DNA of 64,000 nt from Dolomedes plantarius (taxonomy: Eukaryota > Arthropoda > Arachnida > Araneae > Dolomedidae), in assembly GCA_907164885.2 (NCBI GenBank), contig OU015492.1, positions 47,754,183 through 47,818,182 on the forward strand. The letters are read 5' to 3'. The notes below the pieces were generated by a model that saw only the letters and a list, made by a program, of their open reading frames with translations, was not told the DNA's origin and did no database searches. This document shows positions 10,848-24,450 of the stretch, piece after piece; the stretch's first letter is position 1; each line of letters starts with the position of its first letter. A program made the translations under genes and the position numbers.

Positions 10848-11950
10848 TTTTAGTAAAGCTTTGATTAAAGCACTTGATTGACTCCTAAAGTAAGCTCCTT
10901 TAGTAAAGCTTTGATCAAAGCACTTGATTGACTCCTAAATTTTTACATTCATAATAAATTTCCCAAATAAGGTTTAACACCTCTAAATGACAAAAATTTT
11001 TGGAACATCGAATAATAAGTAACTTTTTCCAGAAGCCAATCAGATCTAATTAGCCCTCGTGTAGCAAAAATGACCGTAGCGCTCCAAACCAAACGAGAAG
11101 CCAATCAAGTTAAGTCCATACTCTAATGTGTTTATTTTTTTTTTTTTGCTTTTTTCACAAATGCATAGGCACTTGTCGCTAGACATTCGCCCGAATGAGA
11201 ATTACTGGGCAGACAAGTCCTTGCAGACACCAGACAAGTAGTGGTTAACATCGAATGCTGACGGCCGCCCTAACTCACACTGCAAGACTGCTGGCCATTC
11301 ATGTAAGGCACCGTATAGGAGGCCAGCACTACCCCCTACAAGCCGGTCCCGTAATTTAGAACCGAGTTAAGGGACGAGACCGGAACACTTGACCCCTCAC
11401 CTTCAGAGGTGAATTTGAGAACTTCGAGTACATTGCAACCACGATTGATTTTACGTGCACCAGCCGCCATTAGTGTACACCATACTCTAATGTAAATCGT
11501 TGCAATAATGCAATTCAAACGCAAAGACAAGTACTTAATGTTAACAATAAATCTTTTTGGGTTGATTCCTCGCAAAAAAAAGTAAAATAAATTAGTCAGT
11601 TACAGGTAACTGCTGCAGAAGTAAGTACTTGTGAATTATTAAAGAATTTTTTCAATTTTTTCTGTAGTAAAAAAAAAATTAATGTTGAATTGGATGTTAT
11701 TACTTTTTCTCTTGCCAAATCAATTAAGTCCATAAGTTACCTAAAAATTTTATTAATAACAACGATTACTACAAAAATACAGACATCTTATAGATTTATA
11801 TGTTGTCATATGAAAGTTACATCTGAAATAATACATTTTACAATGTTTATTTGAATTTATATTTTCAGAGGAATTTTAAAAAACAATGTATATAATTTTA
11901 TTACTTTCCTCCACTTTTTGTTTTATGAACTTAACGGATTTGTCAATTGG
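10848..11950 (+). repeat. Copy A of a ~1-kb interspersed repeat (SINE inserted)
   Basis: Apart from the SINE at 11129-11481, this segment matches the reverse complement of 47243-48132. Shared landmarks include CTGCTGCAGAAGTAAGTA, CTTGCCAAATCAATTAAGTC and TAATACATTTTACAATG. The left edge has a 50-bp tandem duplication of its own (10851-10900 and 10901-10940, both starting TAGTAAAGCTTTGAT). A pair of inverted motifs (CTTGCCAAATCAATTAAGTC at 11711 and GAACTTAACGGATTTGTCAA at 11928) may be short TIRs of a subunit. No coding capacity is evident. Confidence 0.75.
11129..11481 (-). mobile_element. 5'-truncated SINE with an 11-bp target duplication
   Basis: ATACTCTAATG stands directly on both sides (11118-11128, 11482-11492), a perfect target duplication. 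The empty site can be checked against copy B at 47243-48132. A long T run near the left end (11131-11147) is the A-rich tail of a minus-strand retroposon. The segment 11335-11475 matches the SINE-like body at 13790-13910 (CGGAACACTTGACCCC and neighbouring sequence) but lacks the tRNA-like head present there, hence 5' truncation. Confidence 0.8.
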
Positions 11951-13021
<1,071 letters not shown>

Positions 13022-13520
13022 TGTTGCTACGATTTTTAAAGGAAGCAAACAAAGTTTTGTTTGTCAATTTTCATAACAGAAGGTTTAAATTTCTGACATT
13101 TTTTAAGCTTTAAAACTGGATCATGAGTCAGGAAACAAAAAACCTTACAGTTCTTGCACCTAACTGTTTTAGAATCTCTCACCTTAATGCTGAGACTAAA
13201 CGGACTATTTGCTCTTTAAATTAAAGAATTTAAACAACACCCAAGAGTTTACTAAATTCATTACTGTCAAAAGTACTTTGGTGATATACTAAATTTTCAT
13301 GATTAAAAATCTCTAAGCCTTCGTTAAGATGTGCTGAGACTTTTCGGGTACATGGTATTAAATTTTAATTTCTAGCATTGCTTTTTAGGCTGATATTAAA
13401 CATGGTTTTGAAATTGTAGGGTTTCATAGCAAATTAGTAAAATGCTCCCATATCATGATTGCTTCTTGTGTAATAACATTACAAGCAAACAATGATCCAA
13501 TTATGAGCGGTAAAAACGAC

Positions 13521-13563
13521 CATACTATGGCAGTTAAACGCTTTTATTAACTGCCATAGTATG
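13521..13563. repeat. Perfect 17-bp hairpin with 9-nt loop
   Basis: CATACTATGGCAGTTAA at 13521-13537 is the exact reverse complement of 13547-13563. After one or two mismatches the pairing resumes with AAAAAC on the left and GTTTTT on the right, giving arms near 26 bases. It may be a miniature palindromic element. Confidence 0.85.
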
Positions 13564-13656
13564 CTAGTTTTTCTTACTGGAAAATATAGAGTCTGAGACA
13601 GATGACGGAGAAACCTTTTCAGAAGTTTACTTTTCTTTTCTACAGAAAATCACACT

Positions 13657-14000
13657 GTTGTTGCTTATGCCCTTTTACCGATATATAACATCAAGTCCCG
13701 AAAACTATGGGCGATGAAGGTGCGGCTCCGGTTTTTAATAGTACCACAAGGGTCGGAGTCCGACTTGGCTAAATGACCGCTCCCGTAATTTTGAACCGAG
13801 TCAAGTGACAAGACCGGAACACTTGACCCCGCACCTCCATAGGTAAATTTGAGAACTTGGAGGACATTGTAGCCACGCCCTATTTTACCGGTCCTGGCCA
13901 CCATTAGTGAACACGGCGGTAGATTTGCAGCGACGAGCATCGAACCAGGGACGTTCAGATCACTGGCCCGCTGCTCTTGCCAACTGGGCTACCGCGTCCT
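13657..14000 (-). mobile_element. tRNA-derived SINE with intact-looking pol III boxes
   Basis: On the minus strand the head begins AGGACGCGGTAGCCCAGTTG. A box TAGCCCAGTTGG corresponds to 13980-13991 and B box TGGTTCGATGC to 13938-13948, spaced as in a tRNA gene. The body is shared with 11129-11481 and 47349-47602. The left end has TGTTGTTGCTTATGCCC, close to TGTTGTTGCTAATGCCCC in the 47349 copy. Open frames over this unit are not genes. Confidence 0.8.
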
Positions 14001-14400
14001 TAAATCATACTGTTTAGGTAGGATATGATTGAGACATTACTGATGCTACTGATGCAAAAAAAAAACACGTCAGATGGTTCCACGAATATAGAAACTGAAG
14101 TTCAAATGACTGGTAATGTTTCATACGATCGAGCTTCTCTGTGTCTTATTAATGATAAAGTATCCGATCGGCGAACATCTTACGATGCGTACCGTCCGAA
14201 CTACTTCGTACCCTCTTTCAAGCACAGCGGGTCCACTATCAAGCATAGGTGCTGCCAATATTGTTCTACGTCTCAAAACGAGTTTGAATAAGTAATAAAT
14301 GTAAAAATCCAGAAATTTTGTGTTAGTATGTTTATGTTTTTATGACTTAGTTTATGAGTATTTCAGTTCTTAATAGTAAATCATAAATCTGTCATTTAAT

Positions 14401-15208
14401 AAATTTGTGAAATCAATGCAGAAGAATTACACAGAAACATTTTTGAGTTAAAAAATAATGTTTGGCAGTTTTTCAATCAAAAATTCATAGGAAAGAATCG
14501 TAAATTCTGTAATCTGCAATATACACGTCAAATATTTGATTTTTAGCATTCCAATTTTTGATCAGGATGTTCCAATTTTTGATCAGGATGAACGTAACAG
14601 ATTCTAAAATGTTTTCTTTGTTAACCAATAAAACACTTATTGGTTATTAAAGTACATATTTTAAGGTAACGATTTGCAAAATCAATGCATCGTTACACAG
14701 TTCCTTTGGGAGTTAAAAAATTACGTTTGCCAGTTTTTCAATCAAAAATCTCATAGGCAAGAATCGTGAATTTTGTAATCTGCAATATACACCTCAAATA
14801 TTTGATTTTTAGCATTATGTTCCAGTTTTTTATCAGTATGTATGTAACAGTCTATAATGTTCCAGAAATTTTTATTGTTTTATTAACCGATAAAAACACT
14901 TATTGGTTATTAAAGTACATATTTTACGGTAACGATTTGCAAAATCAATGCTTCCTTACACAGTCCCTTTTATGAGTTAAAAAGTTACGTTTGTCAGTTT
15001 TCAATCAAAGAATTCATAGGCAAAAATCGTGAATTCTATAATCTGCAATATACACCTCAAATATTTAACATTATGTTAAATGTTTAACATTATGTTCCAG
15101 TTTTTTATCAGGATGAATGTAACAGAGTCTACAATGTTCCAGAAAATTTATTTTTTATAAGCCGATAAAAACACTTATTAGTTATTAAAGTACATATCTT
15201 ACGGTAAC
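14401..15208. repeat. Tandem satellite, three units of 263-275 bp
   Basis: Units start at 14401, 14671 and 14934 with GATTTGCAAAATCAATGC-like sequence. They share TTCAATCAAA, ATCTGCAATATACAC, ATTTGATTTTTAGCATT and TTATTGGTTATTAAAGTACA. Unit lengths are 270, 263 and 275 bp, with substitutions and small duplications. A fourth unit starts at 15209 and is broken by two insertions. No long frame is conserved between units. Confidence 0.9.
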
Positions 15209-15242
15209 GATTTACAAAATCAATGCTGCCTTACACAGTCCC

Positions 15243-15744
15243 CGCTGCTGCTAGTTGATGTTTATGAATTGGAGTGCCTTGGTCCGATTGGACTTTATCT
15301 CCAGTAAGCAAGTTAAAAGGTGTCAAGATATCTGTGCTCAGTAAAGTTAAAATTAAAGATGGAAGATATTTTAAGATAAGAGTACATTACTATTAAGATT
15401 AAACTTAAGTAGGAGAGAGAGTGGTAAATAAAGTTAAATAATTAAGTATGGCTCAAAGAAGAAACAAGAAAGTTAATTTAAGTTTAATAATTAAAAAATT
15501 AAACACTAGTCGAGAGGAAACTAAAATAAAAAAGGCCCGTTTCAGGGTCGTACAACTACATAATGAGATGATAGCGAAGCCTCGAGGGGAGGCTAAAATT
15601 AGCAGGAGGGAAAATTTGGAAAAGGGTAGACTGCTCAGACGGGGGTCGAACTCCAGACCAGCGAGTCCCGAGACGCGAGCGATAGCAGTGCACAACGAAA
15701 GCACGAAGTTATGTTATCAAGATAGGAAGAGTATCGCGGTAGGA
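15243..15744. mobile_element. Unclassified 502-bp insertion flanked by a 13-bp near-duplication
   Basis: CTTACACAGTCCC (15230-15242) and CTTACACAATCCC (15745-15757) bracket the segment, differing at one base. The satellite continues correctly outside them, so the segment is inserted DNA with a target duplication. It is less AT-rich at its right half and contains GGGGGTCGAACTCCAGACC, which could be a B-box-like motif. An open frame at 15448-15765 (start MAQRRNKKVNLSLIIKKLN, rich in Lys and Arg) extends into the satellite and has no recognised domain. A short retroposon is the likeliest reading, but no A-rich tail is present. Confidence 0.55.
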
Positions 15745-15895
15745 CTTACACAATCCCTTTTGTGAGTTAAAAAATTGCGTTTTTCAGTTTTCAATGAAAA
15801 AACTGATAGGCAAGAATCGTGAATTTTGTAATCTTCAATATACACCTCAAACATTTGATTTTTAGCATTATGTTCCAATTTTTTATCAGGATGTA

Positions 15896-17107
15896 CACTG
15901 GCGTGCAAACCTCAAAGACCGTATTTTTTTTTCGCAATTTCTTTGCAATGGAGAAACCTGGATGAATGAAATTCACACCACAGAGACCTCTACATGTATC
16001 CCATTGCTGAATGAAATAATATACGTGCAAAAATAATACAAACATTAATTCGGAGAATTGAATGAAAAACAGCTAGAAAGCATTTCACATCATCGTACAA
16101 AGGAGTATCTCTCAAAGATGGAATAAAACGAAGAGGTACGGAATATCCAGTCCCTTAATTGCACTGGTTACTTTTCAGTGCCTAACCCTGATTAAAACGA
16201 GTTGGTATATGAGCCGATGGGACAATGTTGTCCATTCCCCTTTCAATGCTCTTTTCAGTTCATGAGCATTTTTGAATGGCGGTATGCGTTTCACAAGACG
16301 TTTCCCCAGAGCGCCCTATATATGCTCTATTGGATTCAGGTCTGAGGAATTAGCAGCCCAATCCATACCAGTGATATCCTCACTTCCCAACAGTTCATCC
16401 ACAACACGCGCACGATGAGGTCTGGCATTTCCGTCCATAAAAAGTAACTGAGAACCAATGGCACTGCGGAAAAGACGTGCGTTTAGAAATGATCACTTCA
16501 CTGTAGTAGCGGTTTCCTGTTATTGAACCACTTTCGAAAATGTGGAGCTTAGAATGCCATTTAGCACGATGCGCCCCCAGACCATGACACCTGCACAACT
16601 ATACCGATGTCTTTCAGGAATATTCCCTGAATGATACCGTATTCCCCCCTCTATCCAGATTTGCTGACGCCCAGAATCATTAGTTAGACTGAACCAACTC
16701 TCATTAAATAAGAGTACTGTGCCCAATTGCTGATAGTCTAATCTTTGTGGTCCTTACACCAGTTTAGATGGTGTCTTCGATTTGTAGGTGTTAGTGGAAT
16801 GAAACGTTCTGGACGTCGGGCGAATATGCCACCTTATGAAAAACATACATAAATTACAATACACTTTAATATCTTACAACGACAAGCACACTAACTTTCT
16901 ATTCTCTAATTTTTCTCAGAAAAGCTGCTTTTATCAAGTTCAGTCCTGACACGTGACGTACAACATGACTATCTGAAAATTTACATACTATGCGTCATCT
17001 TTCTACTGATCAGGTATCCTTATGCAAATCAGCTCTAGCTTTTGCATTTCCCTTTTCAGGTTTAAACCAGTGGAATACTGTCGATCCTTAAGTTTTGAAC
17101 ACCAGTG
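15896..17107 (-). mobile_element. Tc1-like DNA transposon inserted in the satellite
   Basis: The ends CACTGGCGTGCAAACCTCAA (left) and CACTGGTGTTCAAAACTTAA (right, reverse complement) form imperfect TIRs of about 20 bp. TA flanks both sides (15894-15895, 17108-17109). The target reads ATG-TA-TGTAAC, as in the uninterrupted satellite unit. The length of 1212 bp is typical of Tc1. The gene inside, on the minus strand, is degenerate. Confidence 0.88.
16150..16800 (-). pseudogene. Tc1-like transposase pseudogene
   Basis: The minus frame at 16520-16726 reads VLLFNESWFSLTNDSGRQQI, where the family has FSDESRF (so the first catalytic D is now N), then HRYSCAGVMVWGRIVLNG. The next frame (16395-16598) covers FESGSITGNRYYSEVI and the region where the second catalytic D should lie. 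Further left the minus strand has NPIEHI at about 16320, the block with the catalytic E, in another frame. Several frameshifts and stops separate these parts. Confidence 0.82.
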
Positions 17108-17210
17108 TATGTAACAGAGTCTATAATGTTCCAGAAAATATTATTTTCTTTATTAACTAATATAACACTTATTGGTTATTAAAGTACATATTTTACGGTA
17201 CCATTTTTGC

Positions 17211-17879
17211 AATCACGTACTCTTTCCTACGTTTTGATTGAAAGTTAGAAAAAATTACCTAATGCATTGTTAACGAAATTGATTTCTGTTTATTACGCTT
17301 GCGACCATCTACTGTAAGGAAATCCAATATCAACATTAATTTTTTGTTATGATTTATTCGAAAGATGTTATTTCTTGAAAATCTAAATCACATTATCCGA
17401 ATTAATGAAACTTTTCTTACATTTTTCCTGGGCTGAAGTTATAAATAGAACGCTAAATTACCATGATAATTCAACTGAATATTTATTTGCGTGCGATTAA
17501 TTTTCTCAGTGGCATAGTAATATCTTAATTCAAAACGATTTATCCCGCAGTTTCAGAGATTTTTGAGCTATTAGTTTAATTCGTTGAGCTGAATTTTTGA
17601 AAGAAAATTAAGATGTTTAATGTCATTACTTTTTTTCACTATATTTTTCATTATTTTATTTTTACTTTAAAATATTGCGTACTATACCAATACAAATGCT
17701 AATTTTTCTAATGACTAAATAAAAGGAAATCACATTTTCAACGAAACAAGATTCCGTATATAAAACGGGAGAATACTGATAATACTGATTTCCATAATAC
17801 TGGAGAAGAAAACGCACATTCTAATTCCCAAAGAGAGCAGAACATAACTTTACAGTAAACTATATCAGTATACCAGACT
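17211..17879. other. Unassigned AT-rich sequence
   Basis: No motif, repeat or gene was recognised. Confidence 0.5.
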
Positions 17880-18745
17880 AGCTGAATACCCGTTCTTCGC
17901 TACGGAGTACAATCAAATTAAATACAACGGTCAAAGTATGCAATTAATGTCAAAAAACAAAACAAATATGTTTATAATAAATACAACGGTAAATGAATGC
18001 AATTAATGCGTAAAAAACAAAAAATATATATTTATAAAAATATCATAAGGGATATTTTTATAGACAAAGTACTGTAGAAGAAAATACTCAAATTAAATCT
18101 AATAGAACATACTAAAGAATATAGTACAGTTAATATAGTACAGTTTGAAGAACATTTCTTTTGCGTATTCAGGTATTGCTACGCAGCGGCTGGTCTTCAG
18201 TGATTCATGTGCTGATACTCGAAATCGGGGGAACCGAGGTGTCAATTGAGATTACTGTATTTCAATATTTTTAAAACAATGTCCAATCGTCTGCCACATT
18301 AGAAAAAAAATACTTTTTTGTCAATTTGTTGCGTTGTTATGCGCGTGACGCAAAATGAATTTAAAGTATCACAAAAAGAAAAGAAACCCCGTGATCAGCA
18401 TTTAATGAATTAAATTCTAAAAATTAATCTTTAAAATTCACCGAAAATCAGAAAATGGAGGTAAAGATTTGAAAAAGATTTCATTTTAAAGCAATTTTTA
18501 TGATCTTTCTTATGATATAAATTTTATAACGCTCAATTTATTATTTTAAATGCAAACTTAAAAAAGTTACTAAAACAGCTTAAAAATTTAATTTAAAAAA
18601 GTCTAAGAATCTTTTAAAAATCTTTCTTAGTGTACCCCGACACTATAAGAAGAATGGCCATGCAAAATTTCAACCCTTTAGGTCCAGCGGTTTGGTCTGT
18701 CAGTCAGTCAGTCAGTTAGGGAACTGATTTATATAGTATATAGAT
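17880..18745. mobile_element. Possible unclassified interspersed repeat
   Basis: The left part contains TAGCTGAATACCCGTTCTTC and GCTACGGAG, and the right part GGTCCAGCGGTTTGGTCTGT followed by (CAGT)4 and TTATATAGTATATAGATGA. Sentences of this type recur at opposite ends of dispersed repeats in many invertebrate genomes, as far as I recall. Inside, CAATTAATG and TAAATACAACGGT are repeated near 17920 and 17980. I cannot name the family and see no TIR. Confidence 0.3.
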
Positions 18746-21700
18746 GAACATTAAAAATATTTATTTTGTTAATATTTAGACGATCATTTATTTGTGCATG
18801 TTTCAGAACTTCATGTTTTGGCGAAATTTAACCGCATCGTTGGAGTAGTTAATTGAGTCATGATCAAAAGCAAGACCCGGATTTTGTTAGTCATTACAAT
18901 GGAAATAACGATAAAGCACTATTAGGTAGAAAGCCAAGTATTGATTATAAGGAATTCAGCTACGTCAAAAAAGATTAAAAACAGTTAGAGGAATGAAATG
19001 TGTAGGGTTCAGAATCATGTGTCGTTATCCTCAAGAAAGGGGAAAATATATAGATGGTATTCGAAAAATGAGAGTTCTCTACGCCCAAGGTAGAAGGTAG
19101 GCCTCGAAGTTTTGGAGACACGATCGCCAAATATAAGGCAAACTGTCGTTACTAGTAATGATCAATGAAGAAGTCTTCAAATTTATAACACAAATGACAA
19201 TAAAATAGACAAGCATTGATATTTTTCTTCATCGTATATTAAATAGGATAATCTCTACAAATTATAAGATACTTTTATTCACACTACAACTTTTCAAACT
19301 GTACATTTGAAACAATTTATTATCATTTCTTTAACTTTTTCTCGGTAATTTAGAAGATTTTTTTTTACTATGCTTACTCCTATTTGATAGAAAAGCTTGC
19401 ACTCTCTTTTCAGTATACATTTTTTCTCACTTTCGCTCTGCCTAAGCGGGGTTTTTTTTCTGCGGATCATATAAGAATGATATACGAGTTTTATCTCTTT
19501 TATCTTTGATTATTTTTTTTATCCATTTTTTGTTCTCAGTGATATTTCATTTCATCCTCTTAGAGTTATGCTACTAGAAAATTATCCTTTTTTCAGTTCT
19601 TCTGTCTCTTGTGAAAATTTATAAAAAAATTTGCTCTTGCGTTGCCAACATAAAATGATATTTTCATTTCCCAAGGTGATTTAAAGTTTGTCCTAGTGAA
19701 GCAATATTCTAACTATAAGAACATAATTACAAAAATAAAAGTTTGGTTATATTATTTGCCACAAAGTAAGAAGTGCTTGATAATAATCTCATTAAAAAAA
19801 AGTTTAAAAATCAAAATGAACATAATCGCCTCTTTTCACTCTCGATAATTTCAAACATGTTCTTATCTCAATCGATTAATTTTTACAAAATGTTTTTCAA
19901 CTCAAAAAATTATTTTAAAGTGAAATCTCTGTCAAGTTCCTCTTGGGAATGTAACAAGTCTTCCTCTCTTTCAACTACATAAGACAATTTTTTCTTTACC
20001 ACTTTCTCTTACTTGGTATCGAGAGAGTTACTTAGGCACATCTAAGTAGTGATGACTGTAATTTATCTCTTGAAGATGTAAAAAAAGTCTTACCCTTTTT
20101 CTTTCTTTGAATGGTAGAAAAATTTCTCTTTTATTTATAAAAATCACTTCAACTCTCATTCAAAATTTTCAAAATAGAGGTTTTTAACGTGCATCTTGTA
20201 TTAATTGTAAAAATGGATATAGCTACTGGTTCTAAGAAGGGAAAAAATACAATTCACTCTGTTTTGAAATGCTAATTGCTTGATAATATGTCAAGTATTT
20301 CATCTTTTTTTTCTTGCAGTCAAACAAAGATTTTAAAAACTTGAATCCTCTCCTAGCAAAGCTTTCAGTGAACCGATCGTTGAAACCGTTAGATTTAGCC
20401 AGAGATTAAAAAGTCAAAACAAAAAGTATTAAAAAGCCAAATTAAAAAGTAAGCAACTCTTTATTTTGGCGAATAAATTTTTCTTATCCTAAAACTTCTA
20501 AGTTTATAATTTTGATTCAGATCTTTTACAATGGCAATGTCTTTTTCATTGTAACCTTTTCATTGTCACCTTACCAAAAGATATACAAGACATGACGAGT
20601 AGTCATGGTCTAAAATGTATAACGATTCATTAGGGATTCAAAGCATTATAAGGAACTTTTTCCAAACGATCACATTTCAGATGCAACCTCTTTCGTACGA
20701 CACATTAATGAAAGAAATGTCTAAGACAAACGTGTCCAGCCCGTGGTTCTGTACAGCTAGTAATGCGGCCTCACAAACCTAAATCCTAAATTTTATGAGA
20801 TCTATATTTTCAAAGAAAAACACAATCATCGCAAAATATCTGAAAATATTTGTTAACAAATACTCTCAAAGATGCAGATTACGAAGAGCCAGATTAAATT
20901 AAACATTTCTTAATAGCACCTGAAGAACTCACTAAGTATTGTGACCACTTCCAACGAACCAAATATTCATGCATTAATTTCACAAAAACAAGGTCAAGTA
21001 TACCACTATTTTTATGCTTATTTTAACATTTTCTTAACGTTAAAGTAAAAAATAAAGTCACTTTTGTTACTTATATACATTAATTATTTTATATGTTTCA
21101 TACGAGGCCAAAGGCAATTCCTCTTCACTGAGTGTGGACCAGGCAAGCCGAAAGGTTGGACACTCATAGTCTAGATAGAACCCTCGTACTATAAAATGGG
21201 TATGGAACATAGACACTAATGAATTAGTCCGCGAGGTAGAGTAAGATGAACTTTCCAGGAGAGAAAATGCATCTCAAGCTCCAAAAGTTTCCTATTTACA
21301 CCTGGTTTAGCCTACACCTAGCTCTGGTGTTACATCTGAAGCTGTTTTACACCAAAAAGCCCTAAATTAGTTCTCCCCATAACTTTCATTTAGATGTTTG
21401 AAGCTTTTGCAAATATATAGGCTTTCAGCATACCCAACAGGCTTGGACTTCGGTTTCTCCCTTGCTATGGTCTTTTCAGCAAGGCATGTGCAATAAGTAC
21501 GCGGAACGGAAAAAAATTTTCAAATGCTTTATTTCTCTCAATTTTTGCTGGTGACTGAAAAGATTGAAAGATCCGTCGGCTGTCACAAATTGATGTACTA
21601 AATTTAATGTTAAAGAGAATGTTTATAACTCTTTTCCCTCTAGCTGAGTTATCAGCTATGCCTTGAGGAGGAGTCTATTACAAGTGCGAAGATTCAAAGC

Positions 21701-23752
21701 AATTCATCATTTAAAAGCTTCTATCTGTAGTTTACCCCCTCTCCACCAGAACGAATCATGCCACCCCCTACCAAACGTATTTCAAAAAGTAATTAATGAA
21801 GCATGCATCAATGTATGATATTTTCCTCCTCGTTTGTTGTGAGATTGATATTGTAGTTCCTTTCTCACAGTAATCACTTATCAGCTTTAATATGTGGCAT
21901 GTTGGTTTACAAGTAATATTCTGTACTCTTGATATGAAACAAGTCGAAGAGAATCCACTTTTAAAAAATCTGCATAAAACAAAGTAAAAGCAAAGTCAAA
22001 TTCATTATCATCTTTTTGCAGTGACAAAAACAGGCAAAAACACATTTTTTCACTCCACAAAACTGTTAAGATGCTCGAAAAAGTGAATTAGATTTTTTTC
22101 TTTGATGTTCGGTCGACTGAAAGTAAAATTTATTACAATGTGCTTCTAGGAGAGCCAGAAACACCTACAAAGATAAAAACAACCTACAAAATGTGTGGAG
22201 GAAACTATACAGGTGCTTGATAAAATCAGGATTTGACGATGATTGAGTTTCATTTTTTTCTAGGAAAAAATAGAAAGAGAGATCGTATACTAGTAAATGA
22301 GATTCTAATAAATACACTTAGATTAACATGACTTCTACATAAGGTAACTACGTTAAAACTACGAAAAAGTACTTATTTTATTTATTTGTTTATTTATGTA
22401 ACAGAGAAATCCAAGGTGAAGCCTGCTATTGATAAAAGTTAAAAACTCCAGGTCTTATAAAGAGAAAAGGAGTAGTAATTTGGCGTCAAATACTAAACGA
22501 AAGTTTACAAACCAAAATAAAATTTAGTAAGATAACTGGAAATCTGAATTTGGCAGCCAGACGACCTAATTTATTCATCAAATTCTTTTGCTTGACCCGC
22601 TCGCTGTTTTATAGGCGTCAAAAGTGAACTATCGGATTAGACTATGGTCGCAGTGAAACACTTACGAAAGTTAAAGCCATTCCATGGCTGTTTCCCATCA
22701 TCAGGCCATTTCAGGCCATTTTATGGTTGTTTCACATCCTTCTAATGGCGGGAAACAGCCTGAACACGAGCACCGTCCATGTTAGATGTACGTCTTTCAG
22801 CTTTCGTCGCATGGTTGCGTACTTGTCCTGAAGAAGGACCAATCTTGATGTCAGATGCTTGATCCATGAGGAAGGGGATAGTAACAACTGATACGTATTT
22901 TTCTACAAGAGTTATCTCGTGATTTACGATTCTTTTTATAATTTTGGCTGAATTTTTTGGAAATGTCGATAAACATGGGTAACTGCAAAGGTATATTTAA
23001 ACATGCCGGCTATCTTTCTTTCATGTTTAGTCTCTTAGATGTCGACTTTCTGGTGCGGTACAAGACCAACTTCTTTGAACTTTTCTAGATGATATGAAAT
23101 TTCATATGTAAAAATCAGTCACTGCATGGTGTTAGTAGTTTTAGCCCTTTGTGGGAGTGGTTAAATCACATTCCTCGAAACTTTGGATTATACTCCTGTG
23201 GTTTCACGAATTTTGGCACCGGATAACCTTATCTTCTGCCATCTTAGGCAAGGAGAAAAATCAAAATGTAAAAGTGAAGTAAGTATTTTCGTACCTTTTT
23301 TATGATTATGGATAAATATTTCTTAAATATTTATAAAAAATAAATTTCTTTTCTCGGATAAACGAGGAATTTTGTACATGATAACTTAATTTCTATTCAT
23401 AAATTTTGTATCTATCATGGGACTAATAAGGTGATTTTTCGCCTATTTCTTTTAAAAACTAAAGACTTTCTGAATAATAATAAAATTGAAATAAATCCCA
23501 CCATACTTATCTACAACACGAGCTAAACATTTGAAATTTTTTACATACCACTTTTATGGCATTTGAATTTTCGTTATAATCACATACTTTTTTCCAGTGT
23601 AGGAGTTAATACTTAAAGTCATATTACTAGAGCACAAATTTGTGATTCATGAAACAATGCTAAAGAATACTGCGTTGGGTAAACCGAAAAGTTTTTAATG
23701 CCTTTAAATCCTAATTCTTGTATCCAATTAAGATAAATTAATGTCTATAAAA
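18746..23752. other. Five kilobases without recognisable gene or element
   Basis: Both strands show only short open frames without motifs. Minor structures are an 11-bp inverted pair GGCTGTTTCCC/GGGAAACAGCC (22686-22696, 22750-22760) around a duplicated CAGGCCATTT. The segment 21100-21500 is slightly less AT-rich but has frequent stops. It may be intron or old decayed repeats. Confidence 0.5.
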
Positions 23753-24450
23753 TATTCTCGCAAAAGGAAACCATAAAACTGAAATATCGAATGCAACTTT
23801 TTTCTGTAAGTGCTATTATTCGGAACAATCTATTTATTTAATTTTCTTTTTTCCCTCATTTAAACTAAAAATCAAAACAAAACACATACTATTTTAATAA
23901 AAATTTAGAATTTGGAAACAACTTGCTGGATTTCGTCATATTACCAGCAATTTCGTAAGCCATTATTAACTCAGCAGTTTGAATTTGGTGTATCTCCTTG
24001 TTATCGTTTATAATGTTCATAATGGATGAGATCTAATAAAGAGATTAAGTATTTTACCAATTAATATAAATATGTTTTTATCAAATATTATTAAATATTA
24101 TTAAATTTTATCAAATATTCTCGGAAAAGGAAACCATAAAACTGAAACTTCGAATGCAACTTTTTTCTGAAAGTGTTAATCTTGAGGATATTCCATTTCA
24201 TTTCCTTTTTTTCCTCTCATTTGACCTAAAAATCAAACCAAAACGCATCACAGAATATTAATACAAATTCAGAAATTGGCAATAACTTGCTGGATTTCGT
24301 CATAATACCGACAATTTTGTAAGCTATTTTAATTCATTAATTTGAATATCATCTATCTCCCTGTTACCTTTTATAAAGTGCATAAGGGAAGAGATCGAAT
24401 AAGGAGAGTATGTATTATATCATTTAATATAATTATATTTTTTAAACAAT
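23753..24450. repeat. Tandem duplication, two diverged units of about 363 and 335 bp
   Basis: Unit one starts TATTCTCGCAAAAGGAAACC at 23753 and unit two TATTCTCGGAAAAGGAAACC at 24116. They share AACTGAAA..TCGAATGCAACTTTTTTCTG, AACTTGCTGGATTTCGTCAT and GAGATC.AATAA (written with gaps for differing bases). Neither has coding capacity. Confidence 0.85.

Larger units (their letters stand above)
15209..17210. repeat. Fourth satellite unit, split into three pieces by insertions
   Basis: The pieces are 15209-15242, 15745-15895 and 17108-about 17210. The first junction holds a 502-bp insertion and the second a Tc1 element. Joined, the pieces follow the order of the neighbouring units through TTATTGGTTATTAAAGTACA near 17170. 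Confidence 0.85.

Noticed and set aside
13665..13940. 91-codon minus-strand frame
   Set aside because: It coincides with a SINE whose sequence recurs at 11129 and 47349 with frame-breaking differences.
22686..22760. 11-bp inverted pair GGCTGTTTCCC/GGGAAACAGCC
   Set aside because: It is too short and its surroundings too unlike a transposon to call an element; such pairs occur by chance in repeats.
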